A model generated the notes under the pieces. It was not told the origin of the DNA. It searched no databases and saw only the letters and a list, made by a program, of their open reading frames with translations. Position numbers and translations under genes: made by a program. A DNA stretch of 64,000 nt from Kitasatospora sp. NBC_00240 (lineage in GTDB: Bacteria; Actinomycetota; Actinomycetes; Streptomycetales; Streptomycetaceae): assembly GCF_026342405.1 (NCBI RefSeq), contig NZ_JAPEMU010000001.1:8618001-8682000 (forward strand), given 5' to 3'. Shown piece after piece: positions 1 to 8,001 of the stretch; positions within the stretch are counted from its first letter, which is position 1; each line of letters opens with the position of its first letter.

Positions 1-1
1 G

Positions 2-127
2 CACTTCGACTACTCCCAGGGCTGCGCCATCGCCATGGTCATGACCGCCCTCATGCTCGCCGTCATCGGCGCCGCCATGGGCCTGCGCAGCCTCCTCTAC
101 CGCGGTTCGACAGGAGGCAAGGGATGA
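2..127 (+). CDS. ABC transporter permease, C-terminal end (partial)
   Basis: The window opens inside this gene; only the last 41 codons and the TGA at 125-127 are visible. They encode one hydrophobic helix (starting around IAMVMTALM) followed by a short basic, glycine-rich tail, a usual end for an integral membrane permease. The stop overlaps the ATG of the next permease by 4 bp (ATGA), so the two are translationally coupled and would pair as the two channel subunits of one importer. The assignment rests mainly on that coupling, because no EAA loop lies in the visible part. Confidence 0.6.
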   Translation, partial: HFDYSQGCAIAMVMTALMLAVIGAAMGLRSLLYRGSTGGKG

Positions 128-1026
128 GCACCACCACGCCCACGGCCACAACCCCCGCCACGGACCCGCCGGGCGGCTCCGGCACCCACCACCGGGCGGG
201 CCGGCGCCGCTCCCTGGCCCTGCGTCCGGGAAACTGGCTGGTCTGGGCCGCCCTCGCCTTCTTCTTCCTCAACCTCCTCGGCGTCATCGGCGCCGTCGTC
301 CTGAACTCCTTCGGCAGGACCTGGTTCGCGGGCTGGGCGCCGGACGGCTACACCGGTACCTGGTACAGCCGGGCCTGGAAGGAGTTCGGCCTCGGCCAGG
401 TGATGTGGGTGACCGTCGAGGTCTCCTTCCTCGTTGTGGCCCTGTCGCTGCTCCTGGCCGTACCCGCCTCGTACGCCCTGGCCCGACGTGACTTCCCCGG
501 CAAGCGCCTGCTGACCACCCTGTTCGTCCTGCCGATCCTGGTACCGCCGATCGCCTACGGCATCCCGCTGGCCACCGTGCTGTACAAGTTCCACCTGGCC
601 GGCTCCCTCACCGGCGTCGTCCTGGCCAACCTGGTGCCCTCCATCCCGTTCGTGGTCTTCACCATGACGCCCTTCATCGAGCAGATCGACTCCCGCCTCG
701 AAGCCGCGGCCCGGATGTGCGGCGCGTCGACCCGGTCCGTCCTCCTCCAGGTGCTGGGCCCGCTGCTCCTGCCGGGAATGCTCGCCGCGGGCATCCTCGT
801 GCTGGTCCGCACCTTCGGCATGTTCGAACTGACCTTCCTCACCTCCGGCCCCGACAGCCAGACGCTGATCGTGTCGCTGTTCTCGGCCGCCTTCTCCGCC
901 GGCATCCGCACGCCGCAGTCGATCGACGCCATGGCCGTCATCTACACCGCCTCCATGGCCGTCCTCCTCCTGGTCGCCCTGCGCTTCGTCAACCCCACCC
1001 AGCTGGTCGCCCGCAGCTCCAACTGA
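124..1026 (+). CDS. ABC transporter permease, PotC/CysW-like inner membrane subunit
   Basis: A 300-residue binding-protein-dependent ABC permease. The first 35 residues are Thr/Pro/Arg-rich and probably cytoplasmic; six hydrophobic segments follow, beginning at about residues 38, 98, 133, 165, 215 and 275. The cytoplasmic EAA loop that docks on the ATPase is clear near residues 188-200 (EAAARMCGAS). The organisation resembles the polyamine/iron/phosphonate branch more than classical sugar permeases, although two alpha-galactosidase-type genes follow 35 bp later on the same strand. The ATG overlaps the stop of the preceding permease gene. Substrate cannot be told from sequence; the ATPase and binding protein must lie outside the window. 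Confidence 0.85.
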   Translation: MSTTTPTATTPATDPPGGSGTHHRAGRRRSLALRPGNWLVWAALAFFFLNLLGVIGAVVLNSFGRTWFAGWAPDGYTGTWYSRAWKEFGLGQVMWVTVEVSFLVVALSLLLAVPASYALARRDFPGKRLLTTLFVLPILVPPIAYGIPLATVLYKFHLAGSLTGVVLANLVPSIPFVVFTMTPFIEQIDSRLEAAARMCGASTRSVLLQVLGPLLLPGMLAAGILVLVRTFGMFELTFLTSGPDSQTLIVSLFSAAFSAGIRTPQSIDAMAVIYTASMAVLLLVALRFVNPTQLVARSSN

Positions 1027-1061
1027 CCCCCACTCACGACAGCACGACCGAAGGACCATCC

Positions 1062-2837
1062 ATGACGTCATCGATACCGCACAGAGCTCCCCGTGCGGCC
1101 GGAGCCCAGCGCCGCAACTGGTGGAGCCTGTTCGCGGTGGCCGCGCTGCTGGCCTCCTTCCTGTACGGAACGGCGGTGTCCGCCGCTCCGCCCGCGGCCG
1201 CGTCGGCCAACGGCGCAGGCCTGAAGCCCCTGTCGGGCTGGAGCAGTTGGAGTTTCATCCGGAAGGATCCGACGGAGGCGAACATCCAGGCGCAGGCCGC
1301 CGCGCTGGCCTCCACCGGCCTGCTCGACCACGGCTACAACTACGTCAACATCGACGACTTCTACTACCTCGACCCGGGCACGGACGTCGACGCCTACGGC
1401 CGCTGGGTGATCGACAGCGCCCGGTTCCCGCACGGGATGAAGGCCGTCGGGGACTACGTGCACGGCAAGGGCGAGAAGTTCGGCATGTACCTCACCCCGG
1501 GTATCCCGGTGGCGGCGTACAACCGGAACACCCCGATCGAGGGGACGTCCTTCCACGCCCGCGACATCGTCTCCGACACCACGCACTACGAGACGAACTA
1601 CAACTTCCGCGACGGCTCGATGTACTTCATCGACTACGCCAAGAACCCCGCCGCCGCGCAGGCCTTCCTCAACTCGTGGGCGAAGCTGCTGGCCTCCTAC
1701 GGCGCGGACTACCTGAAGATGGACGGCGTCCACACCTCCGACAAGGACGACGTCCAGCACTGGTCGCAGGCCCTGGACCAGTCCGGGCGCCTCATCCACT
1801 TCGAGCTGTCCAACTCCCTCGACATCAACCAGGGCCCGTTCTGGAAGCAGTACTCCAACGGCTGGCGGGTCGGTGGTGACATCGAGTGCTACTGCAGCAC
1901 CCTGACGAACTGGAACGCCGTCTCCCAGCGGTTCAACACCCTGCCGGCCTGGGTGCAGTACGACTCCTCCGGCGGCTACGGCGACCCCGACTCCATCGAG
2001 GTCGGCAACGGGACGAGCACCGGCCTGACCGTCGACGAACGCCGCACCCAGCTCAGCCTGTGGGCCGTCTCGGCCGCGCCGCTGCTCATCGGCACCGACC
2101 TGACCCACATGGACGCCGGTGACCTGGCCCTGCTCACCAACGACGAGATCCTCGCCGTCGACCGGGCGGGCCGTCCGGCCCACCCCGTGGTCCAGGGCGC
2201 GCAGCAGCAGACCTGGTGGGCCTACAACTCCGACGGCTCCTACACCGTAGGCCTGTTCAACCTCGGCGGCTCCACCGCGAACGTCACCGCGAACTGGTCG
2301 GACCTGGGCTTCACCGGGAACGCCACCGTCCGCGACCTGTGGAGCCACACCGACCTCGGCACCTCCAACGGGAAGTTCACCGGCTCGGTCCCCAGCCACG
2401 GCTCCCGCGTGCTGCGCGTCACCCCGGCCGCCGGACACGGAACCATCGGCACCCAGCTGGTCAGCAAGCGCTCCGGCCGCTGCGCCGACTCCCCGCAGGG
2501 CACCACCTACAACGGGGTGCAGCTGGAGGTCTGGAACTGCGGCAGCAACGGCAGCCCGAACCAGAACGTCACCTACAACACCTCCAGCAAGACCCTGAGC
2601 CTCGAAGGCAAGTGCTTCGACGCGCACGACAAGCAGACCGCCCCCGGCACGCACGTCGAGATCTACGACTGCAACGGCGGGACCAACCAGCAGTGGAACA
2701 AGAACAGCAACGGCACCATCACCGGCGTCCAGTCGGGCCTCTGCCTGGACGTCACCGGCGCCACCAACCCCAACGGCGCCGGCCTGGAGCTGTGGACCTG
2801 CAACGGCGGCGACAACCAGCTGTGGACTCTCAAGTGA
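1062..2837 (+). CDS. Secreted GH27 alpha-galactosidase-type glycosidase with C-terminal ricin-type lectin domain
   Basis: 591 residues. A Sec signal with an Arg-containing start (RRNWW at about 18) and a hydrophobic core ends near Ala-rich residues 41-50. The GH27 barrel follows: LSGWSSWSF, the YNYVNIDDFYY strand near 92-102, the nucleophile in DYLKMDG (Asp221) and the acid/base in the WRVGGDIEC stretch (Asp273). A Greek-key beta domain comes next, then a CBM13/ricin-B trefoil (about 460-591) with repeated Cys and Gln-x-Trp positions. The fold splits terminal alpha-galactosyl (or, in some streptomycete relatives, beta-L-arabinopyranosyl) residues from polysaccharides outside the cell. A paralogue follows 47 bp downstream, so both are probably co-transcribed. 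The ATG at 1062 is chosen because it directly precedes the signal peptide; earlier in-frame codons overlap the permease gene. Confidence 0.9.
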   Translation: MTSSIPHRAPRAAGAQRRNWWSLFAVAALLASFLYGTAVSAAPPAAASANGAGLKPLSGWSSWSFIRKDPTEANIQAQAAALASTGLLDHGYNYVNIDDFYYLDPGTDVDAYGRWVIDSARFPHGMKAVGDYVHGKGEKFGMYLTPGIPVAAYNRNTPIEGTSFHARDIVSDTTHYETNYNFRDGSMYFIDYAKNPAAAQAFLNSWAKLLASYGADYLKMDGVHTSDKDDVQHWSQALDQSGRLIHFELSNSLDINQGPFWKQYSNGWRVGGDIECYCSTLTNWNAVSQRFNTLPAWVQYDSSGGYGDPDSIEVGNGTSTGLTVDERRTQLSLWAVSAAPLLIGTDLTHMDAGDLALLTNDEILAVDRAGRPAHPVVQGAQQQTWWAYNSDGSYTVGLFNLGGSTANVTANWSDLGFTGNATVRDLWSHTDLGTSNGKFTGSVPSHGSRVLRVTPAAGHGTIGTQLVSKRSGRCADSPQGTTYNGVQLEVWNCGSNGSPNQNVTYNTSSKTLSLEGKCFDAHDKQTAPGTHVEIYDCNGGTNQQWNKNSNGTITGVQSGLCLDVTGATNPNGAGLELWTCNGGDNQLWTLK

Positions 2838-2884
2838 CCCGTACGCCGTCGACAACCGACGCGTTCGCACAAGGTGGAGGAAAG

Positions 2885-4636
2885 ATGAGACTTCGACGGG
2901 TTGCGGTGGCGCTGGCGGCCGCCGTCGGCGTGGGGCTGGCGGGCCCGCAGGCGATGGTGCAGACGGCCTCGGCCTCGGACAACGGCATCGCCGTGAACGC
3001 CCCGCTGATGGGCTGGAGCGGGTGGGGGTTCCTGCAGCGGGACCCGTCGGCGGCCAAGTTCAAGGCCCAGGTGGACGCCCTGGTGTCGAGCGGGCTGAAG
3101 GACCTCGGCTACGTCTACGCCAACATGGACGACTTCTGGTACAAGTGCCCGGGCAGCCAGGGCCCGGACGTCGACGCCAACGGCCGCTGGGTGACGGACA
3201 CCTCGCTGTTCCCGAACAACGGCTCCACCGACGGCATGCAGGTCCTGGCGGACTACGTGCACAGCAAGGGGCTGAAGTTCGGCCTCTACGTGACCCCGGG
3301 CATCTCCGCCCAGGCGGTCGCGAAGAAGACGAAGATCATCGGTAGCTCGCACACGGCGGACGAGATCGCCACCACCAGCGGTGCGAGCAACTTCAACTGC
3401 AAGGGCATGCGCACCATCGACTTCAGCAAGCCCGGCTCGCAGGAGTTCATCGACTCCTGGGCCGACCAGTTCGCCTCGTGGGGGGTGGACTACCTGAAGC
3501 TCGACGGCGTGGGCGCGGCCAAGACCGCGGACGTGACGGCCTGGTCGAAGGCGGTGAAGCAGACCGGCCGCCCGATCGCGCTCAACCTGTCCGCCAGCCT
3601 GTCCGCCACCGAAGGCCCCACCTGGTCCTCGCTGGCCAACTCCTGGCGCATCGACGGTGACATCGGCGCCAGCCCGAAGGGCTACAGCTTCCCGCTCACC
3701 AGCTGGGCCAACGTCTCCAAGCGGTTCGACGACGCCGCGAAGTACCAGCCCTACGCCGGGAAGGGCGGCTGGAACGACCTCGACTCCTTCGGCGTCGGCA
3801 ACGGCGACGACGACGGCATCACCCCTCCGCAGCGGCAGACCAACATGGCGCTGTGGGCGCTGGCCAGCTCGCAGTACATGCTGGGCGCCGACCTGACCCA
3901 CCTCGACGCGGGTGACAAGGCGCTGCTGGCCAACAAGAGGCTCATCGCGATCGACCAGGACGGCATCCCCGCCTCCCGGTTCGTCAAGGACGGCAACGAG
4001 CAGGTCTTCGCCAAGCGTGAGAAGAACGGCACCTGGTACATCGGTGTGTTCAACACCGACACCTCGGCCAGCCACACCTTCAGCCTTCCGCTGGCCCGGC
4101 TCGGGCTCTCGGGCACGGCGAAGATCACCGACATGATCAACAACGACAAGCCGCTCGGCACCGTCAGCACCTACACCACCAGCGTGGCAGCCGGCGGCGT
4201 CGCGCTCATCTCCGCCGTCCCCACCTCCGGGACGGGCGGCACCGGCCAGCTGGTGAGCGCCCAGTCCGGCAAGTGCGTCGACACCGCCGGCGGCAACGTC
4301 TACTTCCCGGGCACCAAGGAGCAGATCTGGGACTGCAACGGCGGCATCAACCAGCTGTTCTCGCCGACCTCCTCGGGTGAACTGCGCACCATGGGCGCCA
4401 CCGAGTGCCTCGACGTGTACGGGGGGTCCACCAGTCCGGGCGCCAAGGTCGAGCTGTGGGAGTGCAACGGCAGCTCGGCCCAGCAGTGGACGATCAAGAG
4501 CGACGGCACCGTCGTCGCCCAGAATTCGGGCCTCTGCCTGGACGTGACGGGCGGGAGGACCGAGAACGGCACTCCGCTCCAGCTGTGGACGTGCAACGGC
4601 AGCTCGGCCCAGAAGTGGTCCCTGGCGCAGCGCTGA
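2885..4636 (+). CDS. Second secreted GH27 alpha-galactosidase-type glycosidase with ricin-type lectin domain
   Basis: 583 residues, preceded by a strong ribosome site (GGTGGAGGAAAG). A short Sec signal (residues 1-31, ending ASA) leads into a GH27 barrel with LMGWSGWGF, VYANMDDFWY, the nucleophile in DYLKLDG (Asp207) and the acid/base in SWRIDGDIG (Asp259). From about residue 455 there is a three-lobed CBM13 lectin domain with regular Cys-x-Asp and QxW motifs. Similar in plan to the upstream enzyme but clearly diverged, so the pair is an old duplication, probably giving complementary linkage specificity on galactomannan, arabinogalactan or xyloglucan side chains. No partial frameshift or missing catalytic residue was seen. 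A strong hairpin follows the stop. Confidence 0.9.
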   Translation: MRLRRVAVALAAAVGVGLAGPQAMVQTASASDNGIAVNAPLMGWSGWGFLQRDPSAAKFKAQVDALVSSGLKDLGYVYANMDDFWYKCPGSQGPDVDANGRWVTDTSLFPNNGSTDGMQVLADYVHSKGLKFGLYVTPGISAQAVAKKTKIIGSSHTADEIATTSGASNFNCKGMRTIDFSKPGSQEFIDSWADQFASWGVDYLKLDGVGAAKTADVTAWSKAVKQTGRPIALNLSASLSATEGPTWSSLANSWRIDGDIGASPKGYSFPLTSWANVSKRFDDAAKYQPYAGKGGWNDLDSFGVGNGDDDGITPPQRQTNMALWALASSQYMLGADLTHLDAGDKALLANKRLIAIDQDGIPASRFVKDGNEQVFAKREKNGTWYIGVFNTDTSASHTFSLPLARLGLSGTAKITDMINNDKPLGTVSTYTTSVAAGGVALISAVPTSGTGGTGQLVSAQSGKCVDTAGGNVYFPGTKEQIWDCNGGINQLFSPTSSGELRTMGATECLDVYGGSTSPGAKVELWECNGSSAQQWTIKSDGTVVAQNSGLCLDVTGGRTENGTPLQLWTCNGSSAQKWSLAQR

Positions 4637-4697
4637 CCCCGGCGTCCGACGGTGGTCGACCGTCCGTCCGACCGTGCCCAGGCCGCAGATACCAAGT

Positions 4698-4729
4698 GGC
4701 CGGGGCACGGTCGTTGCCGTGCCCCGGCC
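4698..4729. terminator. Strong intrinsic-type hairpin after the GH27 pair
   Basis: A perfect 13-bp stem (GGCCGGGGCACGG paired with its complement) closes a 6-nt loop TCGTTG at 4711-4716. It sits between the end of the second GH27 gene and the convergent IclR gene, so it can end transcription from both sides. There is no T-run, as is usual in streptomycetes. Confidence 0.85.
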
Positions 4730-4866
4730 TTCGGACGGTTGCCGGGATTCGCGTGGGTCCGTGCGGCGCGCGCGAGCCCCGAGCGGGGTCGCCCCGGGGC
4801 CGGCCGGGGCGGGAACAGGGCAGGACGCGGCGCGGCGCCGGTGGGCGCCGCGCCGCGTCGTCGGAC

Positions 4867-5646
4867 CTACAGGTGCCGGGTGGCCATCGCGAGCCGGTCG
4901 CGGGCGTCGAAGAGGGCGTCGCGCATCAGCTGTTCGCGCCCGGGGGTGAGCCTCGCGACCGGGACGGAACAGCTCACGGCGTCCCGCGCCGGAGTGCGGT
5001 AGGGAATGGCGATGCCGAAGCAGCGCAGGCCCGCGGTGTTCTCCTCGCGGTCCGTGGCGTAGCCGCGCTCGCGGATCCGGCCCAGTTCCTCGATCAGCTT
5101 CTCCCGGTCGGTGATGGTGAACTCGGTGACGGCCTCCAGCCGCTCCGGCAGCATGGCGCGCACCTGGTCGTCGCTGTGGGTGGCCAGCAGCGCCTTGCCC
5201 AGCGAGGTGGAGTGCGCGGGCAGCCGTCGGCCGACCCGGGTGAAGGGCCGCAGGCTGTGCTGGGACTGGCGGGTGGCCAGGTAGACCACGTCGGTGCCGT
5301 CGAGCCGGGCGAGGTGGATGGTCTCGGTGGTGTCGTCGGCCAGCCGGTCCAGGATCGGGCGGGACACCGCGACGACCGCGTCGCCGTCGATGTACGAGGC
5401 TCCCACCAGCAGCGCCCGTACCCCGATGCAGTACCGGGTGCCGGTGGCGTCGGTCTCCACCCAGCCGAGGCCCACGAGGGTGCGCAGCAGCATGTGGAGA
5501 CTGCTCTTGGGATAGCTCAGGGCCTCCTGCACCTCGGCCAGGCTGTGCATGCCGGGGCTGCCGGCGAAGTACTCCAGCAGCTGGACCGTCCGCAGGGCGG
5601 ACTTCACCTGGGAGCCGCCCGCTGCGGCAGTGCTGGGCACGGTCAT
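4867..5646 (-). CDS. IclR-family transcriptional regulator
   Basis: 259 residues. A winged helix-turn-helix occupies about residues 14-65 (VKSALRTVQLLEYF... LAEVQEALSYPKSSLHMLLRTL), followed by the IclR effector-binding domain (about 80-255) with the typical LPAHSTSLGKALLA and RERGYATDREENTAGLRCFGIAIPYR stretches. IclR proteins control carbon-source genes, frequently for sugars or aromatic acids. ATG at 5646 is preferred over the GTG at 5655 because AAGGGG lies 8 nt before the ATG but would touch the GTG. It converges on the GH27 genes; it could regulate them, but no shared site was found. A dyad at 5698-5710 is a candidate self-operator. Confidence 0.9.
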   Translation of the reverse strand: MTVPSTAAAGGSQVKSALRTVQLLEYFAGSPGMHSLAEVQEALSYPKSSLHMLLRTLVGLGWVETDATGTRYCIGVRALLVGASYIDGDAVVAVSRPILDRLADDTTETIHLARLDGTDVVYLATRQSQHSLRPFTRVGRRLPAHSTSLGKALLATHSDDQVRAMLPERLEAVTEFTITDREKLIEELGRIRERGYATDREENTAGLRCFGIAIPYRTPARDAVSCSVPVARLTPGREQLMRDALFDARDRLAMATRHL

Positions 5647-5697
5647 GCCCGCCACCCCTTCCGTTCCGCGGAGACGCCATCCGCGAGTTCAGTGACC

Positions 5698-5710
5698 TGT
5701 ATTCCGTACA
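5698..5710. promoter_or_regulatory. Candidate IclR autoregulatory dyad
   Basis: TGTATTCCGTACA is an interrupted palindrome (TGTA-N5-TACA) 52 bp upstream of the iclR ATG, in the only AT-richer patch of the leader. IclR regulators often bind short AT-rich dyads at their own promoters. Position and symmetry are seen; binding is inferred. Confidence 0.4.
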
Positions 5711-6060
5711 TCATACTGAACGGCTCGGGGCGCTGGGAGGTCCGTGCTGATCGAGCGGTGGGGTGGTCCCGCAGGCGGAGGCCGAGGGCCAGGACCGCGC
5801 GGCGTCGCGGCTGCGGCCCGGCGTACGACCGGCGGCTCCGGCGGCATCGCACGGGGCTCGGGCCCGGGGGCGGGTCATGGCCACCCGCACCAAGGCGGCA
5901 GCGGCCGCGCGGACGGCGCCGTTGCCCGGCGCAGGTCCACCACCTGCTGCCGCCGCACTGTCATGCGGGCCCGGGGGCGCCTGTGACGCCTTCCGGCCCG
6001 GTGGGCCTCGGACCATTCGACTCCCGGGTCCTCGACGGGATCGGATTCCGCGCGCCGCGG
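5711..6060. other. Intergenic stretch without a recognisable gene
   Basis: Very GC-rich sequence between the IclR promoter and the transposase relic. All reading frames here give Arg/Pro/Gly-rich, low-complexity products without family resemblance or ribosome sites. Nothing is called in it. Confidence 0.5.
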
Positions 6061-6352
6061 CGGGCCGTCCCCGAACGACGCCGCAGCGGTGCTGGGTGAC
6101 AAGGCGCATTCGAGCCGGCGATCCGCCGGCTGCCGCGCCATCGGAGCATCGCGGCCACGATCCCCGAGCGTCGTGACCAGGTGGCCGACCGGCGTCGACG
6201 TGGGGCTGCCGGCGGCCGTCCGCCCGCATTCGGCAAGGAGGTCCACCGGGCCCGCAATGTGGTGGAGAGGTGCTTCGCCCGCCTCAAGCGGTTCCGTGCG
6301 GTCGCCGCCAGGTTCGACAAGCTCGCCGACCGCTACCGGGGGCGTCGTGGGT
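6061..6352 (+). pseudogene. IS5-type transposase relic (C-terminal part, frameshifted)
   Basis: The C-terminal third of an IS5/IS427-like DDE transposase can be read in two frames. From 6077 the frame gives AAVLGDKAHSSR, and from about 6119 it must shift by one base to continue as IRRLPRHRSIAATIPERRDQ and then GGRPPAF, RNVVERCFARLKRFR and ARFDKLADRYRG. These are the familiar ADKAYSSR, GGRPPAFD, VERCFNRLKxFR and RYDKxA motifs, including the catalytic Glu in the VERCF segment. The N-terminal two thirds and both terminal inverted repeats are absent. The relic abuts the 3' end of the convergent FtsX-type gene, so it marks an old insertion or deletion breakpoint. Confidence 0.8.
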
Positions 6353-6369
6353 GGTGGGGGTGGGGTTGG

Positions 6370-7491
6370 TCATCGGTTGGCTTCGAGTGCGCCGAGGGCC
6401 TGGACCTTGGTGATGCGGCGGATGGCCACCGCGGCGCCGGCGAGTCCCAGGACGATCAGCAGGGCGGCGGCGAGGGTGACCTGGTCGGTCTGGAGGGAGA
6501 AGGGGGCGGATCCGTTCATCGCTCCGCCCAGGGCCAGGCCGGCGGCGGTTCCGGCGGCGGTGGCGGCGAGCAGGACGGCGGCGGCCTGGGTGAGGGCGTC
6601 GCGCAGGATGTAGCGGGTGGAGGCACCGATCGCCTTCAGCAGGGCGATCTCGTGGCGGCGCTGGATGGTCCACACGGTGAAGAAGGAGCCGACGACGAGA
6701 GCGGAGATGGCGTAGAGGAAGCCGGGGATGAGGGTCATGGTGCTGGACTCGGCGGTGTAGCCGGGCGAGGCGCCGTAGGTGCCGGCCTTGTCGACGCTCT
6801 GGGTGCCCAGGATCCGGTCGGCGGTGGCGGTGTCGGTACTGGGGGCGAGTTGCAGGGCGACGGCGGTGGCCTGGTGGGCGACGGCGTCGGGGAGCGGGCC
6901 GGGCAGGCCGTAGTGGAGCTGCTGCCACAGCGGCAGGGGCGCGTAGACGACGCCGACGTGGCCGAAGGAGGCGTGGCCGATCGTGCCGACCACGGTCAGT
7001 TCGGTTCCGGTCTGTCCGGCAGTGAGGCGGTCGCCGACCGTGACGCCCTCCTTGATGACCTCCTCGCTGACCAGGACGCCGTTCGGGGTGCCGTCGGCCA
7101 GCGGGGCGCCGGACAGTGGCGCGGGGGCGAGGAAGCCGCCGGGCTGCACGCCGAGGCCGGCGAGGTCGAGCTGCTTGCCGCCGGCGCCGGCGAGCTGGGC
7201 GTGCACCAGCTGCTGGTCCAGCGGCTCGGCCTTGCGAACACCGGGCTGCTCGGCCCACCTCGCGGCGGTGTCGGTGTTGACGGTGGAGCGGGAGAACAGC
7301 TCGCCGGTGGCCGAGCTGTCGAAGGCGAGGTGGGTCACGGGCAGGGCGCGCAGGCCCGAGATGCCGGAATCGGCGAGGCCGCTGGCCAGTCCGGAAAGGA
7401 TCACCCCGAGGACGGCGATCATCCCGACGACGGCGCCGATCAGGGCGAAGCGCCCGCGGGCGAAACGCAGATCACGAAGAGCGAGAAACAC
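6370..7491 (-). CDS. FtsX-like (MacB-type) ABC transporter permease
   Basis: About 373 residues with the MacB/FtsX plan: one N-terminal membrane helix (FALIGAVVGMIAVLGVILSGLA, about 15-36), a large extracytoplasmic domain (about 40-240) and three C-terminal helices (about 245-270, 300-330, 340-365). Such permeases export lipids or peptides or transmit mechanical signals when paired with a LolD-type ATPase. No ATPase gene lies on either side, which is odd. GTG at 7491 is chosen because the conserved FLALRDLRFARGRF start follows it and GGAAGGG precedes it; a longer frame back to 7578 would overlap the upstream ABM gene. It begins 20 bp after the end of that gene, suggesting one transcript. Confidence 0.85.
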   Translation of the reverse strand: MFLALRDLRFARGRFALIGAVVGMIAVLGVILSGLASGLADSGISGLRALPVTHLAFDSSATGELFSRSTVNTDTAARWAEQPGVRKAEPLDQQLVHAQLAGAGGKQLDLAGLGVQPGGFLAPAPLSGAPLADGTPNGVLVSEEVIKEGVTVGDRLTAGQTGTELTVVGTIGHASFGHVGVVYAPLPLWQQLHYGLPGPLPDAVAHQATAVALQLAPSTDTATADRILGTQSVDKAGTYGASPGYTAESSTMTLIPGFLYAISALVVGSFFTVWTIQRRHEIALLKAIGASTRYILRDALTQAAAVLLAATAAGTAAGLALGGAMNGSAPFSLQTDQVTLAAALLIVLGLAGAAVAIRRITKVQALGALEANR

Positions 7492-7510
7492 GACAGGAGA
7501 CCCTTCCGCC

Positions 7511-7828
7511 TCAGACGCCGACGGAGGCGACGGTCTCGAACATCTCCACGCCGCCGCCCGCCCCGTCGGCGGGCTCACCGCCGTCGGACGGCCCGTGGGC
7601 GTGCGCGGCCCGGAAGGACTCCGAGCGCGTCGAGGCCCCGAACGCCTCCGCGTCCGCGAAGTCCATCACCGCCACGTACACCCCGCCCTCCTCCTAGGGG
7701 CGCAGCAACCGAGCCCCCAGCAGACCCGGCACGCCGGGCAGCGTCGCGCGCATGCTCCCCGTGAACCGCTCCTCGAACGCCGCCGCACCGGCCGCGGAGA
7801 CCGCTGTCCGGTTCATCACCGTGTACAT
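7511..7828 (-). pseudogene. Antibiotic biosynthesis monooxygenase (ABM)-like protein interrupted by an in-frame TAG
   Basis: From the ATG at 7828 a small ABM-domain protein reads MYTVMNRTAV...FEERFTGSM...GVPGLLGARLLRP and meets a TAG at 7696-7694. The same frame continues without any other stop for 60 more codons, giving EEGGVYVAVMDFADAEAF...SESFRAAH, exactly the second half expected of the fold (about 105 residues), and ends at TGA 7513-7511. ABM proteins are dimeric ferredoxin-like monooxygenases that act on quinols or haem. The single stop could be a recent mutation, or conceivably read through. It lies 20 bp upstream of the FtsX-type gene on the same strand. Confidence 0.75.
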
Positions 7829-8001
7829 CCGAAACCCACCTGTTCCAAGGCAGGACTGGGCACCGACAGGATTTGCCGACACCGATGTCAGCATCCTGGG
7901 CCTTAGTTCCCGACAGAGCTGTCAGTAAGATCTGCCCATGCGGGGGCCGACGCCAAGCCCACACCCGATGTGGCCTGCGGAAAGCATTCGTCAGACAGGC
8001 T

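Noticed and set aside
7917-8000. Possible terminal sequence of another insertion element between the ABM and DeoR genes
   Set aside because: Short, no transposase motif, no paired inverted repeat could be found.
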